64,000 bases of DNA from Phoronis australis (Eukaryota > Phoronida > Phoronidae): assembly GCA_002633005.1 (NCBI GenBank), contig NMRA01000085.1:537464-601463 (forward strand). The letters run 5' to 3'. The notes beneath the pieces are model-generated. The model was not told the origin of the DNA. It worked only from the letters and a program-made list of their open reading frames with translations, and ran no database searches. Below, in pieces: positions 32,201-47,200 of the stretch. Position 1 is the first letter of the stretch, and each line of letters starts with the position of its first letter. The position numbers and the translations under genes were made by a program.

Positions 32201-35200
32201 AATCAGCTTGCAAATTTGTCGCTCTTTCTTCTCCAGGAAGTGACGCACCAACACAGACACAAAGTATTTGTGACAGATGTCCTTGTCTCTGCAAGACAAA
32301 GAAAAGTGGTTCAACTGTAGGTGATGTACAGCGAAGAGCTGAACTTCCCTCTAAAAATCCTGCCAACACTTATAAGGCGTTCAGATTTAATATCATCCTT
32401 TCACACGTTTAGATCGAAGATAACTTGTTCTAGTCAATGCCAACTCGTTTTGAAACCTTCACCTCTGTCAAAGTTCAAAGAAAAAAATTCTCCCTTGCAT
32501 CGTGTCTATCAAAGGTTTTTTTAATTTCAAAAGCTGCACTCAACATTCCTAAACTAGATGTTCAACAAACTGATTTGGATTCCTACCCATTTTGGCAGGC
32601 AGAGGGTGAATTTTTGTTTTTGAAAATTGTCAATCTAGCAAGATACCGCATCAGCGTAACAATGGTTTAAAACATGTACAGACCAAAACCCTGTTTGGCC
32701 TTACCTCCTTATTCGTCGTAGCAACCTTTCACAGTGAGCCTTTGTGGAGAGCAGACCCTGTCGAGAGCGTGTCAGGTAGGCTATGTATGGCCTTCTGCAC
32801 TTGTAGTCTTCTTGCAGGGAGCGGATGAGCTTCTTAGTTCTGTAGAACGGACAGGAGTGGAGAAATAACGATGCAGGGATGGGGCTCGACAGACAGTTAC
32901 GTGTTAAGCAACTAACAATTGATTGACAATGGGAGACTTTCAAATGGCTACTTGGCGTTAACATGAGACCAGATACCAGTGGAATTCCCAGTCATTTTGT
33001 CTGAATATTGTTGGCTTGTACTGCAGCAATGCATCATAGAGTTCGTAGATCGTGACAGTTCACGAAGGATTGTCAAACCACATCAGACAGCGGATAATCT
33101 CATAACAACTGATGGCCAATGCTTACCCAGAATTGTCAACCTGTCGCAGAGAGCAGGTGGTGATTCAAAACCAAACCAAATCTCACTGGAGACTACCAAC
33201 CAGATTGCAGTTCAATAGAAAGTCTATCTCATCCAGCATTGCCAACCTACATCAGAGTCGAGAGCACATTGCGATTGAAAAGACAGTCACGCTTACCCAG
33301 GTTTGTCGAACTGCCTCAGACAACGGATGGTCTCGTGCAACTGAGCAATGAGGTTCTTGTCCTGAAGGTTGATTGCCTCCGCCAGCTGGATCTTTAAAAA
33401 CGCCAACAGAGGGCTGGTGGGCCTCTCGGTGTTATCACCTGGACCAGAAAGACAGTTGCAATATAAAATCATTGAATATAATGTAAATCACATTACACAG
33501 CAGTTGCTAAAGAGGCTATTAATAGACGTTTCATCAAAGAACTTGTGATGTAAAACACTAATATTGGTCTCAACTTGTTACATACTCAAATTACTCGAAA
33601 AAGAAAACGGAGAACTTGAGACGATGTTCGGTGCATAAAATGACTCGCCGAGACGAGCCAAAACGATCACCATAGGCTCAAGCCATAACAAATGGTTAGA
33701 TCTTTCTAATATTCCTAATGAAAAGTACGAGAACAATTTCACAGCATCAATTGATTGCATCTTACTTTTTGTGTTGGTGGGTACGTTTATATCCCTTAAA
33801 AAGTTTATGAAGACATTAATTTTGATAATGCTGTTGAATTATGGGAGAAAATTGTCCCACAACGCAATACTTTTTGACGCAAATGTCTCTCGAGTGGAAT
33901 TACTACAGAGGAAAATGGAACTGTAACGTAACTTCACCAAATGTCTCAAAGATATTAGAAAAATGCTGTACAGTTTTCGCAGCTTGGCAATTTTAACAAG
34001 TAATTGAAAGATCGCAGTGCACCACTATTCTACTGCTTAAACACTTGATAACAAAATAGTACGTAAACAGTTGAGTAAATTATTTTGGATGTATTTATTT
34101 GTAAATTGTCAAACTATTTAAAGTATGATTTGCTCAGCACATGTCATACAACCCATTTGAAGGAGACAGTAAAGACATATCACAAAGCTCACTGTGAACA
34201 GCCCTCACCTAGCAATAGCTGTTGCCGTGGACGACCAGCATTGAAAACCCAAGGCAATGTATGGAAATCGGCTGTGCCCAGCACGAGGCGAAGCTTGCGC
34301 TTGGCGTCCAGGAAGGCGGGACACGTCTCCAGATTGTCGGGGTCATACATCGGTGGGTCAATGACCTCCTCTTCTTCCTCTCTCAGACCATCAGTGACCT
34401 CCTTGGGGTCAGGCGAGTCACCTCCACCAATCACGTGGCTAGAGTTGGACTTCTTGCGGTACTTGGCCAGGATGTCATCAGTGGTCTCAACTGAATGAAA
34501 AGAATAGAGCAATTACCAAGACAAGCAGACATGGGGTAAAGAAGGGTTATCATAACGCTGCCGAAACACCGACATTGTTTGATCCAAACCTCCATTGAAC
34601 AGTGGTTGAAGCCAGGTGAATACAACCACTGACAAAATCTAAACAGACCCAGAGAAGAAATGATATTAACAATGAGAAGACACAATCTTGCTTATTCGAA
34701 ACACTAACAACAAGAAGGAGAACCATTACAGAAATTTGAAAAGAAACTCACAAGAGGGCATTACTAATATCTAGCGACAACTGCATGTGCGATCAAAATG
34801 AACCTAAAACAGTCGCAAGATAATTTAAATAACAGTTGACTGATGCCAGTCTCTTCCCAAGAGAAAGGTTATTGATAAACTTGTCAAGATCCATGAAGCC
34901 ATCCTGGAGGTGGAAACTAGCATTAGGAAGCATCTGAAAAAGTTAGAACCAATCAAAAACCAAAGGACCAGGTGCTGACCCCTACCACAAATTCAAGTTA
35001 TACATCTCACCGACGGATATTTCTGCGACTTTACTATCACAATTAAGGCTGGGTACTCGAATCAGGTCTGGTTTAGCTGACAAAATGAGCTTCGTTTACG
35101 AAAGCAACCAACTGTTTTAATAGTTTACCCATCATGCTGGCAGGTGGCAGTGTTGTGGGGTCATCTGAGATTGGTCGCACAGGGACTTTCAGATTAGTCC

Positions 35201-38200
35201 TCCTGGTGAGGTCTCGTTCAGCATCCATTGGCAGAGAGGTCGTCTTGGAAAGCTCCACTGTAACAGCAATACAAACATTGTACCTAAGTGCCTTACTAAG
35301 AACGAATTTGTGAATTTACCTCAACGATGGTAAACAAAGCCTTTAGCAAAGTCTTCAGAAACCTTCATATGTTTGTTTGTATATTATGTTATTACTGGCA
35401 ATAAATGCATTGACAAAAGGTCTGCAGTAAAACAATAATGTGCAAGAAGCAAGATGAATTACGTACAGTGGTGGTCCCTGGGTAAGGACAAACTGGAGGC
35501 TATGTCATCCTTGTCCAAGGGCTTGCTGTGTTTACGTTTGGGACCTTTGAATTTGATGAGGTTACGGAATATCCCCGACTTCTTCTTGTCCCTCATGTCC
35601 CCGTCGGGATCATCCTGACGAACAAAATAGAGCAACTATACATAGCAATAGGCAGAAGCAAGAAAGCCACCAAAATGTTAAAAATTGAGGCTAAGATGAA
35701 ATACATCATGTGAAGCAGGTTGCAAACGAACTTTCAAAAGCAGGCAACAAATCTAGTACCACTTGAGCTTGTACAAAGCAGAGAACAAGGGGTGAAATTA
35801 TTTTACCTAGGCACCGATCCTTGACATGGCAAAGACCACTTATTATGTATTATGGACACAAGAAAAAGATGTGACCAATTTTTTCTAATTGTTCCCAATC
35901 AAGCACAGCAATGCCCCCCTCCCCCCACTCACACCACGGTATCTTATTTACCTTATTTACATCAATCCACACACTGCTGCGTGGACTTTACCTACTCACA
36001 CCAATACCATCAACTGCCCATTTTACATTATCACCTCACTTAAGCCAAGCTACACAGCCGTCACCATTCCTCTCAATTCACATAAACACTCCCCCCAATC
36101 ACCTAGCCTATACTAGTCTCCCCCACTGACCCCAATTCAAAAGCTACTATCCCAATTTACCCAACATCACACCACTCTAGTTACCTTGTCGTTGTACTTT
36201 ACAGTGGCTTTAAACGTCTTTGGTATTGCACCCTGTGATGTGTCCTTCCTGGTGAGGTCAAGGTCGGCAGAGCACTTGCTTTCCCCACTCCCACTCGATG
36301 ACCTGCTGGCAGCACTATCTCTCAACGAGGCTCCCGAGTCACGCACGTTGCTATGGTTATCGCGATCGTCAGCAGCAACTGGAGCATCAGGACTGTGCGA
36401 CTCGGCGTTGCACAAATCACCGAAGCCTGAATCTTCTCTCTGCACATCAACTAGTCCATTAGCGAAGACGTCAGTCTCCGCATTGTCGCCAGACCCGCCA
36501 GCGATGCTATTGGATGGTTGCAAGAGAGCACAGTCACCACCGTCAAACGCTGAGCTAACCAAGAGGTCCTGAGCGCGAGAGTCCCGTTCACCCGCGGTAT
36601 TCACAACATTGTTTTTATCACTATGTAAGGGATCAAAGAGATGCAGGGAAAGACTGGCATCGGTCTCTTCCTGCTTTTTTGTATGAAGAGGATCAAACAG
36701 ACTGAGGGCCTGCGACAGTTCCGAGGCGTCGACGCCAGCCTTCGTCTCCACAGCAGGTGGCTGCGACGTGCTGGAGAAGAAATCTAGGTCATCCATGCTC
36801 GTCGATGTCGGAATGTTGAGAGAGAGGCGGGCAGCGATGGTGTCGGCAAGAAAACCGGTCTGGTCCGAGATGAACTCGCCCTGCGAAGAGGAATGCAAAC
36901 GGTCAACGCTAGCTAAATGTGCAGAACACGTGCTTTGGCAAGATCGCGTGCAACAGGAACTCACTTCATCCATGAAGGCAGGCTCATTTGACTCAACAAA
37001 AACCTCACAGATGGGGGCACAATCTGGCATGTCAGGCTCCCCAGGGGACACCAAAGTGCGACAGCGAACTAGTTGACCCATGGGGAGCGAGCGACGGTTC
37101 CTTGCCGACTCACCGCGCTGCTTTAAGTTGACGCTCGTTGGACTAAGAGGGGCACTAACAAGCGGCTGGGGGGGCAGGGGGAAGGTGGTCGGGCGTTCTA
37201 TACTTCTCAATACTGTCTGTACACGACCTTCAGCATACTTTAAAGAGTCAGAGGCACGCTTGTCGCCAGTGACATAGGTTTCAGCGTTCTCCCTGCTCTG
37301 AAAAGAATTCACTAAGTCGTGTACCGTCGAGCGTGATCGTTGTCGGCCATCTGCATCGCCGTGTCGGTACTGAACCAAGAAGTTATCCTCTAAGCCAGGT
37401 GCCACGTCAGGAACGGCGTCTTCAGGAGAAACGAATTCAGTAGGCATCATGGCCCCGCCCATAGCGCCCTCTGACATTTCATCACCAGCATCTGTAATAT
37501 GAGAACAGAAAACTACTTGTCAAATAACAAGTTTCCATACTTACACCACTCCAAAAGCCCCCACTAGGGAAAAGTCCATAAGGGCTCTTCTGGAAAGAAC
37601 GTTCAAAAAAACTCGTCCCCGATTGCTTTGCATGTCAAGTAGGTGATTGTGCAAAATTTCAATATTTTCTCATGTTTTGATCTTTAAAAGGACAGTCAAA
37701 GAATGTCAATTTGATAACTTCTCAACAGAACGGTTGCCAAGCACCCCTTGTAGTAGCTAAGTCGCTCACAAAGTGAAACCTCCTCTTACAACAAGCCTTA
37801 AAAGTCAAAGACGAGCTGACAGCAATGCAGGTCTCAAAACGAGTTCCCGAAAGAACCCCAGCATTTTCCCCGAAAGACTCTTTTTGGGCACAAAGTTGCT
37901 TTAATAAAATGGTCATTTCTGAAAGAGTTTCTACGGATACTCTTTTGGAAATCCCCGGTAGCCCTCATCATCAAGCAAGGACAAAATACGAGTTAAACGC
38001 CATTTCACAGCTAGACAAGCAAGATAGTCTGTTTCCCTGTCACTGTTATCGCTTGCATTTGTACCATAATTTGATTGGTTGATTTCGCTCTAGTGGAGCT
38101 AAGACTGCTCTCTATCTCAGCACGGTGACTGCACACTTTGTTACAGCGCCTCCTATAGGGAAATGTAGACCTGTGAAATGATGATGAATGATAGGCAATT

Positions 38201-41200
38201 TTGTGTGTGCACCAGAACACGTCTTGGTTTGGACACTTGTGGTATACATATGGTAAGACTATGACCCAGAAAAATTTAGTGAATTAATTTGATTCTTTGT
38301 TTGATGCCTGGTAAGACTGCGTGCACCAAAAAAAAACACGAACTTGTGTGGAATGCATCGATGTGTTCTGCTCTTCAGTTAGCAGTAACCACAAGTGACA
38401 AAACTATTCTCAAGAGACAGAGCTGTGTACACATGCAGTTCTCAACATTAACCAATTGGGATGTTTGAATGTGATTTTCCAACCAATCGGATTGTCCCAA
38501 AGCCACCACTGAGAAGCAATATTACATGACCAATCCGCAGTGCATAAGGAAACAGTGTCAGTTGGCTGCAGTGCCCTTTCTTCACTCACATTTTGGTCAT
38601 TACCCTGATCACCATTACCTGGTTCATCCTGCTCCAGGGTACTCGAGCTAGCTACCAATACTTCATCAGTGTCAAGTTCTGCTAGTCGGTCCGCCTGTCG
38701 TTCACTAGTGTCGCTTGCTAGCACATCTGTGCTCCAGGCTGACTCACTACGAGTCTCAAAGGCTTCTGACACCTAAAATTAACATAATAAATTATAATGC
38801 ACTTATCATGATCTTGGTTGTAACACCATCTTGAAAAAAGGACAATAATTTGGATAATCGTTGCTGGAAGCCAAGATAAGTAAGGTCCATACATAAAGTC
38901 TTGATAACTTGAAATCTAACAACACTATGTGGCAGTCTTTTAAATGACATCATAGCTACATACAGTAAAGTACATGCCAGTAATAATCAGACAAAATGGC
39001 CACGGATTCCACTTGACAATGGCTGAGAGCAAGCGGAATTTACCAACAAAGAAGGTAGAATGGTCCATCATGACGACTCATCACCAGTCGTGACAAGGGA
39101 ACGCTATTTTGTCTGATTGCTTCTGATAAATTAGCCATCCTATCTGTTTACTGTTGATTTCAGTGCACAAGCATTAAGAGAGAAAATTTTAAGAATGGGC
39201 TGAGCTACAACTTCAATTATTGAACAATGCTGTTTAATTGACAGATACCATTTCCTGCACGCAAACATTCAACTTTGGATTTTTGATGTACGCATTTATT
39301 TACAAATTGCCCCAAAAGACATTGATTAGAGGAAAACTATGGCACAAGTTGTAATTTGAGTCTGATCATCCAATACGCCAATCCACCACCAGATGGAGTT
39401 CAGGACAAGGATTGAAACTCACAGTCAAAGTGGCACCTGGGTGAAGATGGTAACAGGAAGGCATCCAACAAGTTGGCTTTTTAAAATTCCGTTTTTACAA
39501 AACTGTTGATTATTGGACAGGATATCTTGAATGAAATGATGCTTTTTTATTAGATAGGATTCAAAATTGTTATTTACAAGGAGAACTGTCCCTACATAAT
39601 GTAGTCCTTAATTATACCCCCAGGTACAGTGTATTGAATTAACAATGAACACGGGAAAAGGAAAACCTAGTCTCTTACAGGTAAATCCAAGACGTTTGCT
39701 TCAGCACCATATACCCTATACCATGGGAAGGCAGGTGACAGGTGAAATTTAATCAACATCAACGTACCTCTCTGATATTCAACAAACTGTTCTGGGTCGA
39801 GTCCTCGATCACCTCCTCAAGTCGTTCCAGCTGACTCGTGTCGGGCGGCTCTGAATCGCTGGCGAGCACATCTGTACTCCACGTGTCACTCACTGTAGAC
39901 TTAGAGTCATCTGCAACCGTATCGGGAAATAAATTTTGAGCGACGTCAAATTTACAAATCATTTGACCAATAGGTACAAAGATCCCAAACTCTCACCACT
40001 AATGTGGCATTAGGTCTCAAATATATTACTACTACGAATACCCAAGAACACAAAGTTGACCAGCATGCTTAAAAAAGACTTACACATGTTTAGCTGTACA
40101 CAAACGGATGCAACTGCTTATCATAAATAGAAGTGTTGAATGACCACAGTTTGTGGCAATAGAATTCATTACAAAAGAAACAACAGTGCGTTGTTTGATG
40201 CATACAATGTGTACAACGGCCAGATGTTTAAAGCAAAACAAAGATGTTACAAATTGTGGTCTTTCTGAAACAAAGCAAGTAGGCAATAATCCATTGAGTT
40301 CAGCTCAAATCCATTAGCATCACCATAGTAACTTCTGTATCAAAGATAATCCCAAGGCAGAGCAATGACACACTTACGTTCCATCTCCGATCGGATATCA
40401 AACTTGCCGAACCTATCAGGTACGTCCTCGCGCCCCGGTCTTTGCACCGTCACGGGCAGATTGGGGTAGACAACGTCAGACCTGGTCTCTCGATCAGGAT
40501 GAGAGTCAGCATGGGAGGACGGTGTGTCCCTGCCGCTGATATTGGGTGTGCCCCGCCCACTAACATTGGCCGACACCATGTCTGTCAGAAAAATGCATTC
40601 CCTTATTCAATGACAGCTTTAGTTTTGTGATATCAATTATTTTTTAATTTCCAGTTGTTTTTTGTTAATCAGAGTAGACAATTTCCCTCTTTTACAAGCC
40701 ACAAGAGCATTTTAATCAATTGTATTCTTTTCTCATCAAGAAATTCTGATCTTGTATTCTGTTGTCAACACTAATACGCTAAGCTAAAAGTGTTACGCAA
40801 TGTAAACAAAGCACACTTTCAATTTTAACGAGGCCTGCTACTCATCATACCTCGTTCCTCACCTGACAGACTCTCGTCATCGTCCTCCAAATTGACGGAG
40901 CCGATGGAGCGGACCGATGCTGCCTCCGAGATGGCCTCCGGATAGTCACTTGTGCCCCCTATGGACTCCTGGTCATGGGAGACCGAAAATCGAGTCCGCT
41001 TCTCAATGATTTCGTTGGGCACACTTCGCTGGCCACGGTCCTGCTGTTCCAAGTTCAGCACCTGAAAAACGTACGTCGTCAATGACACGAAAGATTTAGA
41101 GGACTCTGATCATCCTGGCAGTCTTATGACATGAAGCGAAAATTACATTACTCCTGCTGTGAAATTGGACAGGATGGAATTCAGCCTTTCCAAAATTGCT

Positions 41201-44200
41201 ATCGCAAGTACTAGCATCAATTAATTACGTATCTATGCGTGATTTTAATGTCCACATTGGCGCGAGCTTGAGCAGTTCGTAATGCAGATATTTATACACA
41301 AAAGTGTTGAGTCATACTTGCCGTAAATGGGTAATTTTGGTAGAACACAAACTATCATAAAAAGATTTATATGAAATTCTATACAATCATATCAATGCCA
41401 TGATATAAATTGTTGATAATAATGCAATTTTACCAGCTGATATAACTTTCATGCAAGGTCTATCATCAATCATAATAATTTATGATGTATTGTTATCACT
41501 GAGTAATGATAAATGATCACCAGAGGAATTCCATGAAAGACGTATGAATGATGATCATTTATCATTAGCCTGATATGAATTCATACCAACCAAAATGGAG
41601 GTGTACAGCAACGTGACTGAACGACAGGTTGCAAATGAGTGCTGGTCCACAGGTGGCCCAGAATACACAGTCACACTTCAGTGACCTCAATGCACACCAA
41701 CTGTTATTCTAATGTAGGCCCAGAATACACAGTCACACTTCAGTGACCTCCATGCACACCAACTGTTATTCTAATGTAGAAATTCATCACACAAGTCTAA
41801 GCATTTAGCCAAGTATCTACAGTACAAAGCTGCAGAAATCAACTTTGTTGTGACGGAAAACCTAAAAACTTTGATTTTTACCTTTTTCATAATCATACTT
41901 ATTTCACATTACTTAGGTCACATGACCATGACTTTTCAGTAACCAGAAAAGCACATCCACATCATAATGACAGTATCAATGATCAGGCCAAATTCGATCA
42001 CATTTAACACTTCGAGAGGAAAGCCCAATCTCACTTTGTTTCCTTTCATGCAATTTTAGAGCCTTTCGTGAAAATCATGAACTCCTACTTTGATAGTCAC
42101 CCAAACCAAAAGTGGAACGTTTTAAAACAATGCCTAACACTGTTTTGGCTTGGTCAAATTTTTCTAAGGTCGGACATAACCTTAATGTGCTTTTCAGGAT
42201 TCCTGTGGACCTGTCAGTTTTTAAAATTTTGGAGGAAAGCAAATTTCATTGAATGTACAAGCACTAATTCGATGAAGACATTACCATCCCAAAATTCGCC
42301 ACGACCAAATAATTAACATAAAACTATAGTTCTCATACTATCTTTCGATGCATCACTGCCAAAATACAATATTTTTTACCACGAATTTTAATATTAAATA
42401 ATTTTTGTCTTCATGAATGATTTTAGTCATTAAATCTTTTTTTAATTATAAAAGTTGGGAATTGCAACAAATATACATAAAATATTGTGCTATTCTCATG
42501 TACCATATGACTGAACACCTACTTAATGTGTGAAAGAGCGAAACAGAGTCATACCTTCTCCTCAGGGGTCAAACCAGGGCAGTCTCCCACAGTCTCTATG
42601 GCGATGACCAGTACGTCTTCCTCGACACTTAGCCCCTCCCCTACATCCAATTGGGCCTGGATAACCTCCTCCGGTGACACCATCGACTTCTTCTTCACGC
42701 CTGAAGGGGGAGGTAGCGTGGTGATAATGGGTTGAAGGCACTTATGGACAGCAATGCTTAGCAATGACATGGTTACCTCGGTAACAATATTAAAAACAAG
42801 CAACCCTAGAACATGTTTTCTTCTAAAGAAATGTATTTACAATCGTCTACATGGCCATTCAAATTAAAAAAAAATCTTCTTATACTGAAATTTATCATAG
42901 TTTAAAACAAAAATTTATCAAAAAAACGCTCTTCTAACTGGATACTTGATATATGACGTTTTCTTCAGCTTAGATTCTGAGCAGACAGGTATTTTTAGAC
43001 AATTTCTTACCGGTCCTTCATTCAACTATGCCTACATCACGTCCAAACGGTTTTGACGAGATTCAAGTCTTTTGAAACTAGATGCAACACAGTACTTCCA
43101 CCTGAGCAAACTAGTAAACAATGTCAAAGGTCACAGTGATGAAAGCCGTCTGCATTTTAGGTTTGGCCTGATAAGCCACAAGGCATCTCTTGGTACGTCT
43201 GCTTTCCAATGTGAACATTAATTTTCTTTCATCTGTTTATGACGACCAGTCCATCAGCACAGAGCCACGCCCACTGACACTTACCTTTCCTTTTGTGACG
43301 TGTGGGTGGAGTAGAAGGGGGCGTGCCATTGGGTGTGGCAGTGTCCATGTGTGAAGCAGCAGAAGTAGGCACAGCTGGCAGATCAGCCATGAGCTCTTCC
43401 AACAGTTTCTTATCGCTGTGTCCATCTGGCAAGATTGACATGACGTGACGAAAAAATGCCACCTGTTGGAAGTTGTCAACATTAAATTCAATTAGCAAAC
43501 AACATTTATAATGAAAAAGCATCACAAAATCTACTATGACAGAAGTCAGCTTTGAAGAACACATAATAGTTTTGATGTCTATGACTACTTTCAAACTTTG
43601 GTCAGAGGACACAGGGGACCATTAACAAACTCGAAAAGGGCCAACAGGGGGTGTTGACCATATACTGAAGCGCTACCTATCTAACATAGACTGAACACGA
43701 TGACAACCAATTATTTTCAAAGATAAACACCAAACCCTTGATTCTAATGAACTACCGGCACTGCCGTGATTTCATTCTCCCCAAAACAATTTGTTTCTAG
43801 TTTTCATTTCCAGTCATTGCACACAACGTATCTCAGTTTGGGGTGTATATTTTGTTCTTTCACATCCAATACTAGATCACCAAGTTAATGGTAATTCATT
43901 TACACCGGACAAAAATAACAATTCCCAAATGTTTCATTTTCCATATTTTAAGACCGATTACTTAACTACAAATAATGGAAAAGTTGCCTTATGACACCTA
44001 CACAGAGCAACCTTAATCTTTATTTTCGTTGGGAAATTTGGTAAAAAAGAATTCCACTTGTCGGCCATATTGTGATCTAAAGAAGAAAAAGCACAACAAT
44101 GAGAACTCAGTGAGAATTTTATGAACAAATTAGTGTGAACAATTTGCTCTCACCAAAGATGACAGCTCCGATGGGGTGATGAGTACAGCTGACCTTGTGA

Positions 44201-47200
44201 GGCCATGAATGGCTTGGCCCTGACGTGGAATCTTCTCCGACGCGTTCTGCAGCATCGTGTCCAGCAGTGATGACATGCAGTGCTGCAGACATAATAGTAA
44301 TTATAATTATAATACTAATTATAATGGTAATGATTAATACTAAAGTATACGATTACGTATCGCTAGTAACAATACTCATCACAATAATTGTAATAAAAAA
44401 ATACAAAATACTATTAATGATAATGGTAACAATTTAATAAATTCTGGATCTGGCATAATTCTTCATGATCCTTGTTCATTCTCTACAGCTTACCCAAGAT
44501 GTGTGTACCACAGGTTACAATGAAATAACATTTAGTTATCACAGATACGACGCGTTCCTTGAACAATGGCGAAAAAAAACGGACAATTACGATGGTCATA
44601 AAACGAGTTATTTGTTCTATGTTTCTATTATCGTATCTGGATATATTTAGTAAGGGTGCAACAATAAATCAAATTGTAATCGATTCAGGATGTGAAGGCA
44701 ACCAATTAGACATAACAATATGTTGAGGCCCGTCTCGATAAGATACTTAATTTCCAATTTACGACTTGTTTGCACCTTATGAATAGAGTACTTGAACAAA
44801 TAAGGAGATCGTGATTGTTTATCATTTAGAAACTTATAATTTCCTGGCTAAAGTTAGAACAAGTGGCAAGTCAACTACTTATGTTTTAAAGAATATGAAG
44901 TAATTTGATAAACAAGAATAGAGTTGAAAATAATATCATTCATACATAAGAATCAAATTCCTAACAATGTATAATGTCTGACCCCTTGTACTCAAGTCCA
45001 AGCACCTATACTTGAAGCTGTGCCTATACGGGGAAGTAGGTGCATGGAAAATGGATATGCGAACCATAAACACACTTGAAAGTGATGCTCGAGTTATACG
45101 TAGGTGCATATACTTTTTAAAACTCTCAACATTTTGATAAGCGGGATGTAGTGAAGAACTTTGCAAATATTATATTCTTAGATAATGTGTCCAGAAGGGA
45201 TTCCATCTACATGGATTTGGTGTACAACTTGAACAAGTAGTTTTTCAGTTGAAAATTGTTGGAATTTGAAAAACTTAAATTGTACTGTTTAAGTAAATCT
45301 ATCATTACTTGGCGGAATTCTTCCGCCAAGTATGTTGCTCTGACAGCAAGTTTTTTTTTTTTTTTTTTTTTTTTTNNNNNNNNNNNNNNNNNNNNNNNNN
45401 NNNNNNNNNNNNNNNNNNNNNNNNNNNNNNNNNNNNNNNNNNNNNNNNNNNNNNNNNNNNNNNNNNNNNNNNNNNNNNNNNNNNNNNNNNNNNNNNNNNN
45501 NNNNNNNNNNNNNNNNNNNNNNNNNNNNNNNNNNNNNNNNNNNNNNNNNNNNNNNNNNNNNNNNNNNNNNNNNNNNNNNNNNNNNNNNNNNNNNNNNNNN
45601 NNNNNNNNNNNNNNNNNNNNNNNNNNNNNNNNNNNNNNNNNNNNNNNNNNNNNNNNNNNNNNNNNNNNNNNNNNNNNNNNNNNNNNNNNNNNNNNNNNNN
45701 NNNNNNNNNNNNNNNNNNNNNNNNNNNNNNNNNNNNNNNNNNNNNNNNNNNNNNNNNNNNNNNNNNNNNNNNNNNNNNNNNNNNNNNNNNNNNNNNNNNN
45801 NNNNNNNNNNNNNNNNNNNNNNNNNNNNNNNNNNNNNNNNNNNNNNNNNNNNNNNNNNNNNNNNNNNNNNNATTTTCAGTTTGCGCTACGACGTCTACTT
45901 TTTGAATTATTCGAGATTTTCGGATACCGTTGTTACAATTCGGTCACGCAGCTGGCTGGCTTTGTTTTGGTTATGCCTAGTTGACCCAGACTGACCCAGC
46001 CAGCACTGTTCTACTGTGGCATAGCTCACTGTAGACTGTACAATTCCAGGGCAAATACTTAACTTTGCTTTGCAGACTGTCACATAGCGCCACCTATTTT
46101 AGAATGTGGGAACAGACATGACTCGTCCGTCATGCTGGGCCATCTATTGTTCTTTATTGTAGTTGATTGTCTGCTCTCTATTTGATTTCTTCGCTAGTCA
46201 CATGAATGTTATTGTGTTATCGTCTTATTTATAATTGCCGCCGTGATCGTCTTGTTTCTTTGATTTCGACCTATTCAGGTCTTTTCAATAAATAATGTAA
46301 TAACTGTCATGTCCTTTATAAATATGAAAACATTAAAATCAAATTTGTTAGCTGTTATTCCTGCTAGTTATACAAGTTCACAAGTAAACATTCCATAACA
46401 CAAAATGAGCTTATGTAAGTTACAATTCAGGAATGCAGTCAAATCAAGCCCTAGAAAATTATTGAGCACTGGCAAAATTAGCTTATTGACTATGCATGTT
46501 TCTGTGTGCTCAGCAAGGTATACCTTTGTACAAAGGACACCGACCTTAACACCTGAAAGCAAAACTTTGGCATTTTAGCCAATAAGTGAAATATTTGAGT
46601 ACAAACACTTTTCTTGGAAAAAATGCATTATTTCGAATTTTGGCACATGAACCTAAATATGATTGTGAGCATATATCCAGTATTTGTTAATAAAATTCTT
46701 AACGATGCCTGAATATAAGTCACAGAAATTACACATTGGAGGACATGTATCTACCGTATCAGACCCAACAAAGCTAGATCACAGACAAGTACCAGTAAGT
46801 AGACAGTTTAAAAAATTGTAACTACTAGGTAAACAGCTTACAGCGAGGCACTCTTTCGTCACTAGGTGGCACTAACAAAGAAAGGGCCTTCTCTTTAACA
46901 TATGTTATACATTATATTGCGCCCGTCTGAATCCAAGAATGCCGTGTTATTAGTTTATTACCCAAACACAGACATTTTTATGGGTATGTGCCTTGCGCCA
47001 CTAACGCCACCTATTGAATTTCAAGTTCCCTATTCACGTTAAAAATTCTCCAATTTGATGCACTGAAAAATTATATTACTCAAGGTTGTACCTTTTCCCA
47101 AACTAGAAATAGGCAATATTGGTCGTCCAAATTCAAGAATCACCGGAAAGAAGGCAAAATTACCCAGATCGAAAAACACATTGTCTGGAAATTGAGAAAT

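Noticed and set aside
45256-45984. Long open frames crossing the N gap
   Set aside because: They exist only because N is read as an open codon; the flanks show no coding signal.
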